A DNA stretch of 64,000 nucleotides, taken from assembly GCA_963660435.1 (NCBI GenBank), contig CAVKYI010000002.1, positions 62,001 through 126,000 of the forward strand. The letters are read 5' to 3'. Shown here in pieces: positions 16,617 through 25,417 of the stretch. Both the position numbers and the translations under genes were made by a program. The notes under the pieces were generated by a model. It made no database searches, was not told the DNA's origin, and saw only the letters and a program-made list of their open reading frames with translations. Every line of letters begins with the position of its first letter. The first letter of the stretch is position 1. Source of the DNA: Hallerella sp963660435 (GTDB taxonomy: Bacteria; Fibrobacterota; Fibrobacteria; Fibrobacterales; Fibrobacteraceae).

Positions 16617-17414
16617 TTGAAGCGATTTCTCTTCGCATTTGCCGCGCTCTGCGCCTGTGTCTTCGCCGCGGGAAAAAGCCTCCCGGGCGAAGGAAATCCT
16701 TCTTCGGATACCGAAGACAGAAGCGTCCTCTCCCTTTTCATCCAGCCGTCCATTTCCTTTATAGGCTTTGACAACCGGGAGAAGTTCCAGGCAGAAGTCG
16801 ATACGGTCTATCGCCACTTCCGGGCGCAGGCCTTGACCAAGGCGGAAAGCAGCTACGTTTCCAAGCAGGATTTTCAAAAGGTGAACTTTTGCTTCCCGAT
16901 TACCGCGGGGTTGCAGCTCCAATGGCGAAGCGGGCATTTTGTCAGCGCGGGCTTCGGCTACATCTACGACAACGAATCGGTCATCGTCACGGACAGAAAG
17001 GACAAGATCCACAATTACAGCTACACCCTCCAGGGATTTCCTCTTTATCTGGAATACCGCATCGCCATTCCGGAAAACCTGATTTCCATTTCGAACGCGA
17101 GCCTTTTCAGCGTATCGCTTCGCTGGTACTGGATGCTTCCCGGAACGGAAATCTATTCGAGCTGGGGACATCTCGACGCAAGCGAATCATTCCTCGGGAA
17201 CGGATTCGGGGTAAGCCTAGGCTACCTGGTGACCACCTGGAAGAACATCCACATCTACGGCGACATCGGGTATTCTCGAATCATCGTCCGGGCGGACGAA
17301 CCCTTTTCGAAAGTCGTTCCCGACAGCGACACCGACAAGGCAAGATGGGATCTCGGCGGACTCCAGCTGCAGTTCCGATTCAGTCTTGGCGTCATCAATC
17401 GGAAAAAAGAATGA
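16617..17414 (+). CDS. Predicted outer-membrane beta-barrel protein
   Basis: 265 residues starting at a TTG two bases after the bamD stop, with GAGG upstream. A signal peptide (MKRFLFAFAALCACVFA) is followed by alternating amphipathic strands with many aromatics, for example SGHFVSAGFGYIYD and NIHIYGDIGYSRII. The chain ends in FRFSLGVINRKKE rather than a classical C-terminal Phe. The fold suggests a small barrel of about ten strands; no family name is secure. Coupling to a BamD-like gene fits an envelope role. Confidence 0.7.
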   Translation: MKRFLFAFAALCACVFAAGKSLPGEGNPSSDTEDRSVLSLFIQPSISFIGFDNREKFQAEVDTVYRHFRAQALTKAESSYVSKQDFQKVNFCFPITAGLQLQWRSGHFVSAGFGYIYDNESVIVTDRKDKIHNYSYTLQGFPLYLEYRIAIPENLISISNASLFSVSLRWYWMLPGTEIYSSWGHLDASESFLGNGFGVSLGYLVTTWKNIHIYGDIGYSRIIVRADEPFSKVVPDSDTDKARWDLGGLQLQFRFSLGVINRKKE

Positions 17415-18943
17415 TTTTTTCACCCGATTACGCGGAAATTCATTACAAGTTCAAGCTTCCGTGGTCGCTTCTCTACCGAAAGGAACCGGAAATCATCGTC
17501 GATGCGCCTTTCCAGACGGTTCCGGGAGAAAATACCCGGCTCTTTGTCGTCGTCCGCGAAGCGAACCGCTTTCCCGTCACCCTGGAAACTCTCTCCGCGA
17601 CATTTTCCGCGACCGGATTTCGGGAAAAAAGGATTCTGGACATTCGGCAGAAAATCGCCGAGCCCTTTCGCTTCGTTTCCGTTGACTGCGGAAAGCTTCC
17701 CCCCGGAAAATACGAAATCGACGCCTCGATCGAAGTCTCTTTCGGCAAAAGGAAGAAGCGGATTCGGCGATTCAACCTTACCGGGCTAAGGAAATCGCCG
17801 CTTCGCGTTTGCGTCCTGAAGGATGAAATTCCCAAGCCGAAAGGCTTTATCGCGGGAGATGTCCATGCGCACACGCACTATTCCGCGGACCCGGTCGAGT
17901 TCGGGGCATCGCCCGAAGTCTTGCAGCAGGCGGCAAGGGCTGTCGGACTGGACTTCGTCTTTTGTACGGACCATTCCTACGATTTCGCCTTCCAGGCTAG
18001 CGACTACATGGTCCGGGCAGACGCCGCGGCCCGCTACGAAGCTCTCCAAAAGGAAATTTCCGAACTGCCGGACTATCCGCGGATGATCGCGGGCGAAGAG
18101 ATTTCCGCCGGAAACGCGCAAGGGAAAAATGTCCACCTGCTTTTGCCCGGGCACCCGACATACATTCCCGGCGAAGGCGACTGCGGGCGCAAATGGCTCA
18201 AGAATCACCCGACACTTTCCATTTCGCAAATCGTCGCAATGACCTCGCTCCCCTGCCTGGCCGCGCATCCCAAGGAAACGATGGGAAAGATCGAAAGATT
18301 CATCTTCAACCGGGGCGATTGGGAAGAAGCCGACTTGCAGAAGGAAAGCGCCAATCCGATCCGCGGACTGGAATTCTGGAACGGATCGCGCGACAGAGGG
18401 TTTGAACTCGGAAGAGAATTCTGGATTTCGGAACTCGAACGGGGAAACTTCCTGCTCCCGCTTGGCGGAAACGATGCGCACGGCGACCTCAACGAATACA
18501 CGGGCGTGAAGATTCCCCTGCTGAAACTCAAGCGGTCTCGCTCGCATGTCTTCGGCTATGTACGGACGGTCGTCCGGGGAGATGACACGATGACCGCGTT
18601 CGAAGGGGAAAACCTATACGTCACCGATGGTCCCGCGCTCTGGTGGGAACGCGACAGAAAGGAGCTCCTTTTCCGCTTCGAGAGTTCGGAAGATTTCGGC
18701 GCGCTAAGAAGCCTGACCGTCTTTGTCCAGGACCTATCCGGCAAGAGCGAACGGACGCTCGAAATTTCACCCGAAAGGATTTCCGGTTTCGAAGCGACAT
18801 GCCGAATTTCCCTGCAGGACTTTCGATACGCCCGGGCCGAAGCGGAAACGGATTCGGGCCGCTTTGCGCTTACAAGCGCCTGCCCTGCGCCGCGAGATAG
18901 CGCTCATACAGAAACATCGCGACCAGATTCTTGCTGTCGATAA
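17411..18943 (+). CDS. PHP-domain (CehA/McbA-like) metallohydrolase
   Basis: 510 residues. The ATG overlaps the previous stop (ATGA). The first 135 residues look like a beta-sandwich. A PHP domain then begins with HAHTH at 152-156, preceded by GD, and continues with FCTDHSYDF (about 184-192), a metal-binding pattern shared with CehA/McbA-type phosphoesterase or amidohydrolase proteins. Later GGNDAHGDLNEY adds further ligands. No signal peptide is visible. The substrate is unknown. The last 74 bases overlap the 3' end of the convergent Nudix gene. Confidence 0.78.
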   Translation: MIFSPDYAEIHYKFKLPWSLLYRKEPEIIVDAPFQTVPGENTRLFVVVREANRFPVTLETLSATFSATGFREKRILDIRQKIAEPFRFVSVDCGKLPPGKYEIDASIEVSFGKRKKRIRRFNLTGLRKSPLRVCVLKDEIPKPKGFIAGDVHAHTHYSADPVEFGASPEVLQQAARAVGLDFVFCTDHSYDFAFQASDYMVRADAAARYEALQKEISELPDYPRMIAGEEISAGNAQGKNVHLLLPGHPTYIPGEGDCGRKWLKNHPTLSISQIVAMTSLPCLAAHPKETMGKIERFIFNRGDWEEADLQKESANPIRGLEFWNGSRDRGFELGREFWISELERGNFLLPLGGNDAHGDLNEYTGVKIPLLKLKRSRSHVFGYVRTVVRGDDTMTAFEGENLYVTDGPALWWERDRKELLFRFESSEDFGALRSLTVFVQDLSGKSERTLEISPERISGFEATCRISLQDFRYARAEAETDSGRFALTSACPAPRDSAHTETSRPDSCCR

Positions 18944-19592
18944 ACCTTTTCCCGGCTTCTTCGTACGGCATCACGACGGTCTTTATCCATTCGTTTTCGT
19001 TCGTGTATTCCTGGTTGCGACCGTCTAGGCGATGCAACTCGTCGAGAGTTACCGTTCTTTCGATTGCATACAGGCGAATGCGTTCGTCAAGAAGACCGCA
19101 GCTTCCGGCATGGCCGTCTAGACCGCCCTCCGCGTAAAATCCGGTGAGGTCTATCAGCTCTTCGTCCTTCGCGTCGATCATCGCTTCTTCCTTCAATTCG
19201 GAAAGAGCCACTTTGCGGAAATCCGAGGACCAGTCGAGAATTCCCGCGGGAATTTCGAGCGATTCCGGTTCCGAAATAGCAAAGCGCGGCTGGCGAACGA
19301 GCAGAAGATAGGGCTTTCCCTCCGCGCGAAGCACGACCAGTACGCCGACAGCGTTTCCCCGCACAAGGACAATCCCGTGCACAGGCTTCCCGTCGGGAAG
19401 CGTCGCTGTCGCCGTGAGCTTGATAAAAAGCGGCGTATGGCTTTTAAAGCGGAAATCCACCGACGAAAAATGGATCTTCGATACGATGAATCTTTTTTCC
19501 GTCCGCGAAAGCCATGTCCTGAAAAGCGACGATTCGAGAACGGTCGCGCGATCCGCTTCGACGATTTCATCCGAAAATCCGTATTCGATCAT
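18870..19592 (-). CDS. Nudix hydrolase, ADP-sugar/ADP-ribose pyrophosphatase type
   Basis: 240 residues. A beta-rich N-terminal half is followed by VLVRGNAVGVLVVLRAEGK and LEIPAGILDWSSDFRKVALS, then ELKEEAMID. The layout resembles NUDT14-like enzymes that split ADP-ribose or ADP-glucose. The Nudix box is partly degenerate: G-x5-E-x7-RE becomes G-x5-S-x7-SE, though the ELxEE metal-binding core is kept. Activity is therefore likely but not certain. The ATG at 19592 overlaps the pdxA stop by four bases; an upstream extension would run into pdxA. The 3' end overlaps the convergent PHP gene. Confidence 0.82.
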   Translation of the reverse strand: MIEYGFSDEIVEADRATVLESSLFRTWLSRTEKRFIVSKIHFSSVDFRFKSHTPLFIKLTATATLPDGKPVHGIVLVRGNAVGVLVVLRAEGKPYLLLVRQPRFAISEPESLEIPAGILDWSSDFRKVALSELKEEAMIDAKDEELIDLTGFYAEGGLDGHAGSCGLLDERIRLYAIERTVTLDELHRLDGRNQEYTNENEWIKTVVMPYEEAGKRFIDSKNLVAMFLYERYLAAQGRRL

Positions 19593-20614
19593 TTCGCGTT
19601 CCTCGTCAAGACATCCGCAAGTTCCAGCGCGTCGATGAGGGAATGCTCGTCCGCGATTCCCTTCCACGCGATATCGAATCCCGTCCCATGGTCAACACTT
19701 GTCCGCACCACGGGAAGTCCAAGCGTCGTATTGACCCCGCAGGTTTTCCGCTTCTTGCCCAGATCGAAAAGCATGGTCTTGGTCACCACGTGCCCCTGGT
19801 CGTGATACATCGCGATTACGCCGTCAAAGGTTCCCGCCCGCAGCTGCGGAAAGACGACATCCCCGGGAAGCGGTCCCTCGGCGCAAATTTTCTTCTTGCG
19901 GAGAATCTTCACCGTCGGAGCGATTTCGTTGATTTCCTCCAGGCCAAAAAGCCCTCCTTCGCCAGCATGGGGATTGAGACCGGCAACGCCGATTCTAGGC
20001 GATTTCAGCTTGCGATACTTCTTTAGGAAATCGTTCAGAAGAACGGCCACCTTCTCGATGCGTTCCCGCTTGACCAGATCGCAGGCGTCTCGCAGCGAAA
20101 CGTGGGTGCTCACGTGCGCAACGACCCACTTCCCGTGAACAAGGCAGAGAACGGGATGCGGATCTCCGCACATTTCCCCGATGAATTCCGTATGTCCCTG
20201 GAATTCGGGAACGGTCTTTTCGACCGATTCCTTGCAAAGCGGAGCGGTCACTATCGCCCGGGCGCGTTTCAAAAGACAGAGCGCTGTCGCCGTACGCACC
20301 CACCCGATGCTTGCCCGGCCAGCCTCCCTCGTCATCTTTCCCGGCTGCACCTTTTCTTCAAAATGCACGCCGCCATCGATAACGGGAATCCCAAGCTTCG
20401 CCACGCCGGAAACCGCTTCCGGGGATTCGGCAAGTACCGGCCGTTTCTTGATTTTCAGCAGTTCCGCGGCCTTTTTCAGGACAGGCAAATCGCCGACGAT
20501 CGCCATCGGAGTCTTGATTTTACGGCTTGCCTTCAGGTAGGCCTTGAGCGAAATTTCCGGGCCGACTCCGTTCGGATCGCCCATCGTAATCAGGAGAGGG
20601 ATATTCCTAATCAT
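19589..20614 (-). CDS. pdxA: 4-hydroxythreonine-4-phosphate dehydrogenase
   Basis: 341 residues. PdxA oxidises 4-phosphohydroxy-L-threonine in the DXP-dependent route to pyridoxal phosphate. The family signatures are present: TMGDPNGVGPEI at the N-terminus, QGHTEFIGEMCG in the middle, and IAMYHDQGH and VDHGTGFDIAW near the end, supplying the metal-binding histidines. ATG 20614 gives the normal start and overlaps the stop of the upstream lipoprotein gene by eight bases; a longer frame of 20 codons is part of that gene. The operon mates are envelope proteins, so the grouping is not functional in an obvious way. Confidence 0.93.
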   Translation of the reverse strand: MIRNIPLLITMGDPNGVGPEISLKAYLKASRKIKTPMAIVGDLPVLKKAAELLKIKKRPVLAESPEAVSGVAKLGIPVIDGGVHFEEKVQPGKMTREAGRASIGWVRTATALCLLKRARAIVTAPLCKESVEKTVPEFQGHTEFIGEMCGDPHPVLCLVHGKWVVAHVSTHVSLRDACDLVKRERIEKVAVLLNDFLKKYRKLKSPRIGVAGLNPHAGEGGLFGLEEINEIAPTVKILRKKKICAEGPLPGDVVFPQLRAGTFDGVIAMYHDQGHVVTKTMLFDLGKKRKTCGVNTTLGLPVVRTSVDHGTGFDIAWKGIADEHSLIDALELADVLTRNAK

Positions 20615-21725
20615 TTTTTTCCTCGTCAAATCCGACGGAAGCTTTTTTCCATGCCTGCAAAAGCGTATCCGCAAACACGGAATCCAGGATTTCCTCGCCG
20701 GAGTCCAGGTTCAAGAAAAGCCATTCCGAATTCGCAGCGGGTCCGCAAGAAGATTCGTCCGCCGCGGGAACAAAGAGCGTGTGGCTTGTGACAAAGTAAC
20801 GGCCGGAAGCGACTCTTCCCGAAAAGTCCCCGCGGTCCAGGCTCGAGCACTTCGGAATCCTTTCCGCATAGAAGAAAGTCGAATACCATGTCGTATCCAG
20901 AAAATCATATACCGAGTCGCTCAGCGCGGTCGAATCGTTTTTCCAGTTCGAAGAAAGACAGAAGACAAGGGAGTCGTCCTTGCATACCTTTCGGACAGCG
21001 ACAAGATTCGTATCGGTTGCGGACCATAGGGAAAGCCAAAGCGTGTCGGGAACGGTTTCGCACGAATCGTGAATTTCCGCGCAGACGGATTTCATCAGAC
21101 GATAGGCGAAGGAATCCACAAGGACGGAATCCACCCGCAAGAGAACTCCCGCCGAATCGTTCGATGTACGCCGCGGAAGGCGATAAGGATCGTCAAATGC
21201 GGAATCGAGATAGACGGAAACGCTTTCCGCAAGAAAGGTTCCCCGGCGAACCCAGATGGAATCCTTCAGGGTCAAGGATGCCGAAGAAGCCGTATCCGGA
21301 GATTCCTTGAAGAACTCGTTGTGCGCGTTTCCTTCCACGCGAATTTCGCGGACATGTTCCCAGCTTTCCGAAAACGGAATTCGAAGAACCGTATCCGGTC
21401 GAAAAAGAGGTTGCGGACAATCGGTAGTCCCGGTATTTCCGAGCGCGAGCTTCACCGAAAGCGTCAGGACGGAATCCGCATAGACCTGATAAAGTTCAAT
21501 TTCCTTCAGGAAGCAGTTTCCGAAAGTCCACATGCTGTCTAGCGAAAGTTCCAGCGTGTCGCCCTGGATATGGAAGCGGTTTCCGGAATCTAGCTGCGCA
21601 TGGAGTACGTAGCCATAGCCGCCGACAGGAAAGTTGTCCGGATAGATGGAAATCGGGCCATCGTCCGACTCGGCGCACGAAAGAAGAATCCAGGATAAGG
21701 AAAACAGAAGAAAAAATCGCCGCAT
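20607..21725 (-). CDS. Predicted lipoprotein of unknown function
   Basis: 372 residues. The signal peptide MRRFFLLFSLSWILLSC ends in a lipobox cysteine followed by AESDD, which predicts outer-membrane retention. The mature part is beta-rich, full of Ser, Asp and Thr, and has scattered cysteines in pairs (SVCAEIHDSCE, CSSLDRG, SCGP) that suggest disulfides. I do not recognise the family. The ATG at 21725 lies one base after the previous stop; the longer upstream frame is rejected because it runs through the neighbour in another frame and lacks a signal peptide. Confidence 0.72.
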   Translation of the reverse strand: MRRFFLLFSLSWILLSCAESDDGPISIYPDNFPVGGYGYVLHAQLDSGNRFHIQGDTLELSLDSMWTFGNCFLKEIELYQVYADSVLTLSVKLALGNTGTTDCPQPLFRPDTVLRIPFSESWEHVREIRVEGNAHNEFFKESPDTASSASLTLKDSIWVRRGTFLAESVSVYLDSAFDDPYRLPRRTSNDSAGVLLRVDSVLVDSFAYRLMKSVCAEIHDSCETVPDTLWLSLWSATDTNLVAVRKVCKDDSLVFCLSSNWKNDSTALSDSVYDFLDTTWYSTFFYAERIPKCSSLDRGDFSGRVASGRYFVTSHTLFVPAADESSCGPAANSEWLFLNLDSGEEILDSVFADTLLQAWKKASVGFDEEKND

Positions 21726-21726
21726 A

Positions 21727-22665
21727 TCAAAATCCCAGTTCCCGGCGGAAACTTTCGACATCCGACAAGTCCGCCACGCGAGAATCCTTGCGAAAATCGT
21801 CCCAGCGGACAAAGCGACCGTTGCGCAAGATTTCAAGAAAGACGACGGCGCTGTCGCTCGGAGCGAGATATCCCAAAGGATCGTTCGTCGAGACTTTCGC
21901 CCCCTTGCGAATGCCCGGCGAGAGTCGGAACAGTTCCGAAACCCGGGAAAAGACATTTCCTCCGTGATTCATGAGAATTCCGTAGCCGCTCGAATCCCTG
22001 GAAACCGATACCACTTCCGCCGGAAGAAGCGGATAGACCGGAGCCTCTCCGATTCCCATGAACAGATCCTTCACAAGCAGGTTCTCGCGGCCTTCAAAAT
22101 CGAAGTCCGCGGCAATCGGAAGCGCAGCCCCCTGGAGAGGATCGTGTGGACACGCCCCCGGAAAGCGACAGCCGTCGGAACGCACCCAGGCATACGAGGA
22201 ATCGGAAAGCATCAGATGGAAAAGCCACGACACGGAAGAATCGGACTGTACGCCAAGAACCTTTGGCTTTCCGAATTCCAGCGAATCCGCAATCCAATGG
22301 ACGCAGAGCGGAAACTTCTCGCCGATTCCGCGCACCGCATAGCGAAAAAGGGCGTTATCCGGCAAGGTCGCGATATCGAAAGCGTTCTTGAGCGTCCAGG
22401 AACACTGGACAAGCATTCCCCGTTCCAAGGCGAAAGCGTTGCCGCCAAAAGCCGCACAGGCTTCGCGCCACGGCTTTGCGAAAGGCTCCGGTTTCTCTTC
22501 TGAAAATTCGCGAGCCTTTTCCATGTAGCGGTATGCCTTCTGGACGGCACCGCTCGCATAGACCGCATACACGAGCAAGAGAACAAGCAGACTCCGACCG
22601 ATAGGAATGCGCCGTCTCGGTTTCCAGCTCTGTCTTTGCGTCCTGTATTCGCGAAAAGGTTCCAT
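21727..22665 (-). CDS. Membrane-anchored, catalytically degenerate M23 (LytM-like) protein
   Basis: 312 residues. A basic N-terminus and one membrane helix (about 24-42) anchor a periplasmic domain. Residues about 210-290 follow the LytM/M23 fold (AEVVSVSRDSSGYGILMNHG, later KGAKVSTNDPLGYLAP), but the zinc-ligand motif HxH is replaced: where HLHFE is expected the sequence is FLEILRNG. It is therefore probably not a peptidase; inactive M23 proteins such as EnvC act as activators. Its ATG overlaps the stop of the STAS gene (TAATG). The fold assignment is by eye. Confidence 0.65.
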   Translation of the reverse strand: MEPFREYRTQRQSWKPRRRIPIGRSLLVLLLVYAVYASGAVQKAYRYMEKAREFSEEKPEPFAKPWREACAAFGGNAFALERGMLVQCSWTLKNAFDIATLPDNALFRYAVRGIGEKFPLCVHWIADSLEFGKPKVLGVQSDSSVSWLFHLMLSDSSYAWVRSDGCRFPGACPHDPLQGAALPIAADFDFEGRENLLVKDLFMGIGEAPVYPLLPAEVVSVSRDSSGYGILMNHGGNVFSRVSELFRLSPGIRKGAKVSTNDPLGYLAPSDSAVVFLEILRNGRFVRWDDFRKDSRVADLSDVESFRRELGF

Positions 22666-23270
22666 TATTGCAGGGAGAAAAAGGCGACCGCCCCGAAAGC
22701 GACAAGCAAGGCGACAATCGCCCAGAGCCAGGACTTCTTGGAGCGCTCTTCCTCCTTGAACGGATCGGAAAGCCCACCCTTGAGAGGCGTCGAATCCTTG
22801 CGGATGGCGTTGAAGCTCTTGGTGAAGCGACCTGTCACGCGCCGATGCGCGACATTGGCGGATCCGGGTACCGGCTGGCTTTCGCTACTTGTCTCCGACG
22901 GCGGGATTTCCTTTTTCGAATCTTCCTTCATCGAAAAGGCCATCATGTCCGCTTCCTTGCGAAAGACGAGGAGCGACTTGTCAAGTCCCGCTTTCCGGAT
23001 GCAATCCACGACGATATCGTTATCCGAAAGAATCGCGAACGCTCCATTCTTCTCGGAAAGTTCCTGTCGAACCTGATTGAAGGCGCTGCAAGCGTCGCTA
23101 TACAGAAAATCAAGCCCTGTCAAATCGACAGCGACAAAAGCCGACCCCTTGTCCAGAAAAGGCCGAACATCCTTCTTGAACTGTTCCGCGTCAAAGGCCC
23201 CGATCGGAGTGATCGGAGCGGAAAGCATGTCAAAGAGACCGACCGCTCGGTAATTGTTTAATTCACTCAT
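22665..23270 (-). CDS. STAS-domain protein with C-terminal membrane anchor
   Basis: 201 residues. The first 110 form a STAS domain of the anti-sigma-factor-antagonist type, with the phosphorylatable serine in LDFLYSDAC (Ser58). A Ser/Pro-rich linker and basic segment lead to one helix at the extreme C-terminus (WLWAIVALLVAFGAVAFF). Tail anchoring of a STAS domain is unusual and suggests a regulator held at the membrane. I choose ATG 23270 because a -10-like TATATT lies six bases upstream; an ATG two codons earlier is possible. No partner kinase or phosphatase is in the window. Confidence 0.72.
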   Translation of the reverse strand: MSELNNYRAVGLFDMLSAPITPIGAFDAEQFKKDVRPFLDKGSAFVAVDLTGLDFLYSDACSAFNQVRQELSEKNGAFAILSDNDIVVDCIRKAGLDKSLLVFRKEADMMAFSMKEDSKKEIPPSETSSESQPVPGSANVAHRRVTGRFTKSFNAIRKDSTPLKGGLSDPFKEEERSKKSWLWAIVALLVAFGAVAFFSLQ

Positions 23271-23274
23271 AGAC

Positions 23275-23282
23275 ATAATATA
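23275..23282 (-). promoter_or_regulatory. Candidate leaderless -10 element before the STAS gene
   Basis: The minus strand reads TATATTAT, then GTCT, then ATG 23270. The hexamer TATATT is six bases from the start codon, the spacing expected if transcription begins at the ATG. Confidence 0.4.
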
Positions 23283-23285
23283 ATT

Positions 23286-24446
23286 CTATTCTTCCCAATA
23301 AGTTCCCCCGGCACTCTCATCCGCGGCTTCCGGCTCGGGTGGAATCTCGGGTTCCATCTCGGAAATGGCCCCCTTCGACGACTCGTCCCGCGACTTCGCA
23401 GGCTTCGCTTCAGGCGCGGTCTTCCTTTCGGGATAGAGGAAAAGCCCCGGGCTGACTTCAAGGCTCACCCGGTGCACTGCCGAAAGGGTCGGATGCGATT
23501 CGAACGCGTAATCGACACGAAGCCAGTTCGAAAGGGCAAAGCCCGCGCCCACGGTCCAGCTGTCCAGTTCCGAAAGGCTCGCAAGCCCGGCGCGAACAGA
23601 AAGACCGAAATCAAAGGCAAACTCGACTCCCGCGCGACCGCCGCCAAGCCAATCGACGGGATGTTCCCAAAACCTTCCTCCGCGCACATCGCCGCTCCAG
23701 TCCTCGTCGCGATTTTCCCGATGAAGGATTCCCGCGCTTTGCCAGTAGGCGGAAGCCGTCCCATAGAAGTAGGCGACCGGACGGGAAAGACCGAGGCCGA
23801 GATACCATTCCGGCGAACTGTATTCCACCGTTCCCTCTTCCCATGCGACCGCGGAAGATGTCCATCCTTTTAAAAGCGACGAAACCGAAAGCCAGTCGAA
23901 AACGTGGAACCGGGCGCCGGCATCGCCCCGAAATCCCCACCCGCTCTGGTCCAGTTCGCGGTAAAGCCCGTGAAAACCAACGCCTACGTCCAGGCGGCCA
24001 TCCAGAAAGCGCCGTCCCCAGGCAAGCGTCACGACATAGTCCGCAATCGAAAGAGTCCGGTAGCTTTCGCCGTCGGGAATCGGATCGCCTTCGGCTATTT
24101 TCGGAATATCGTTCGAGCCGAAACGGGAAAAGGCGATTCCCAGCCCACCCAGATCGCCTAGGGGGAACTCGACTGCGCCATAATCGTATTGGGTACCTTC
24201 GTAGTAGGCGACATGGCTAAACGCGACCCAGGAATTCCTTGCCGTGGCGAGCTGTTCCGGATTCGACGCCAGGGAAAGCAAGTCGCGGTCGAGAGCTATC
24301 GAAGCGCCTCCCAAGGCGGCGGACCTTGCTCCGGCGTCGATATCGAGCGTAGCGTTCGCCCCGACGACACGATCGACGGCAAGCGCCTGCGAAAAGGCAA
24401 GCGCGCATAAAGGCAAGAAAGTCCTTCCTAGAATCCTGCGAAGCAT
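23286..24446 (-). CDS. PorV/PorQ-like outer-membrane beta-barrel protein
   Basis: 386 residues. A signal peptide (MLRRILGRTFLPLCALAFSQ, cleaved near ALA) precedes the segment DAGARSAALGGASIAL, which is the hallmark N-terminus of PorV/PorQ/UPF0164-type barrels. Repeated amphipathic strands follow, and the last 40 residues are a Pro/Glu-rich soluble tail. In Bacteroidota PorV works in type IX secretion; the sorting-like tail on the GH11 enzyme in this window makes such a role attractive but unproven. ATG 24446 follows TATCTT by eight bases. Confidence 0.75.
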   Translation of the reverse strand: MLRRILGRTFLPLCALAFSQALAVDRVVGANATLDIDAGARSAALGGASIALDRDLLSLASNPEQLATARNSWVAFSHVAYYEGTQYDYGAVEFPLGDLGGLGIAFSRFGSNDIPKIAEGDPIPDGESYRTLSIADYVVTLAWGRRFLDGRLDVGVGFHGLYRELDQSGWGFRGDAGARFHVFDWLSVSSLLKGWTSSAVAWEEGTVEYSSPEWYLGLGLSRPVAYFYGTASAYWQSAGILHRENRDEDWSGDVRGGRFWEHPVDWLGGGRAGVEFAFDFGLSVRAGLASLSELDSWTVGAGFALSNWLRVDYAFESHPTLSAVHRVSLEVSPGLFLYPERKTAPEAKPAKSRDESSKGAISEMEPEIPPEPEAADESAGGTYWEE

Positions 24447-24452
24447 CTTGGC

Positions 24453-24503
24453 ACAAGATAAAATTTTTCGAGCGTCCAGGTTCCGCAAAAACTTGTAGAT
24501 TTA
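24453..24503. promoter_or_regulatory. Divergent -10 elements of the PorV-like gene and the Xer gene
   Basis: Minus strand: TATCTTGT (24453-24460), hexamer eight bases from ATG 24446. Plus strand: TAGATTTA (24496-24503), hexamer seven bases from ATG 24509. Both are close enough to imply leaderless or nearly leaderless transcripts. Confidence 0.45.
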
Positions 24504-24508
24504 GGAAG

Positions 24509-25405
24509 ATGGCGCTTCTTTCGGAACATATCGAAAATTTTCTTTCCTACATCGCGAAGGAGCGACGGTTTTCCGAATGTACGGTGAAAACCTACCGGGA
24601 ATCTCTCGCCAAGTACCTGCAGAGCCTTTCGGGCGAGCCGAACCTCGAGGATTTTAGCCAGGAAAGCATCCGCGCGTTCATCTGGAAAATGCGAAAGGAC
24701 GAGCGGCTGCAAATTTCGAGCATCGATCTGCACATCGCCGCACTGAAAAGCTTCGGCCACTATCTCGTGCGAAGCCATCTCGTTTCGCAGAATCCCGCGG
24801 AAACGGTTCCCATGCTCAAGCGTCCCAAGAGGCTCGTGTCCTTTCTATCGCAAAAGGAGCTTTCCGAAAGCAGGTTCCCGGAAATTTCACGCCCGACGCT
24901 TCCGATGGTCCGCGCCCGAGTTCTCCTCGAACTCATCTACGGTTCGGGGCTTCGCATTTCGGAATGCCAGGGACTCACCTGGCTGCGCCTGGATTTTTCA
25001 AACCGTTCCGTCCGCGTTTTCGGCAAGGGGAGAAAGGAGCGGATCGTGCCGCTGACGCACGATGCCGTCAAATGGTTCGAAGAATACAGGTCGAAACTGA
25101 AAGAAGAGGGACGGATGCCGACAGCGAATTCCCCGGTATTTCTAAACGAAAGCGGAAGCGCCCACGACGTACGGACGCTGCGACGCGACATCCACGATCT
25201 GTTGCGAAGCCTCGGCTGGGAAGGAAAGGCTAGCCCGCACATCTTGCGACACAGCTTCGCCACGCACCTTCTCGAAAACGGCGCGGACCTGATGAGCGTA
25301 AAGGAAATGCTCGGGCATTCGAGCCTCGCCACGACGCAGGTCTATACGCACGTCACCGCGGAACGCCTCAAGGAAAGCTTCAAGAAGGCGCATCCGCGCG
25401 CCTAG
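24509..25405 (+). CDS. Xer-type tyrosine recombinase
   Basis: 298 residues, the length of XerC/XerD. An N-terminal SAM-like core-binding domain (about 1-95) precedes the catalytic domain with all residues in place: Arg149 in GSGLRISE, Lys173 in GKGRKE, His244 and Arg247 in HILRHSF, His270 in LGHSS and Tyr279 in TQVYTH. It should resolve chromosome dimers at a dif site together with a partner, or act alone as a single-Xer system. No integron, transposon or attachment site is adjacent, which argues for the housekeeping role. XerC versus XerD cannot be decided here. Confidence 0.9.
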   Translation: MALLSEHIENFLSYIAKERRFSECTVKTYRESLAKYLQSLSGEPNLEDFSQESIRAFIWKMRKDERLQISSIDLHIAALKSFGHYLVRSHLVSQNPAETVPMLKRPKRLVSFLSQKELSESRFPEISRPTLPMVRARVLLELIYGSGLRISECQGLTWLRLDFSNRSVRVFGKGRKERIVPLTHDAVKWFEEYRSKLKEEGRMPTANSPVFLNESGSAHDVRTLRRDIHDLLRSLGWEGKASPHILRHSFATHLLENGADLMSVKEMLGHSSLATTQVYTHVTAERLKESFKKAHPRA

Positions 25406-25417
25406 CCCCAGCCGTTT

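Noticed and set aside
24509..25405. Integrase of a mobile element
   Set aside because: Length and motifs fit housekeeping XerC/XerD; no cargo, excision partner, tRNA or direct-repeat ends are nearby.
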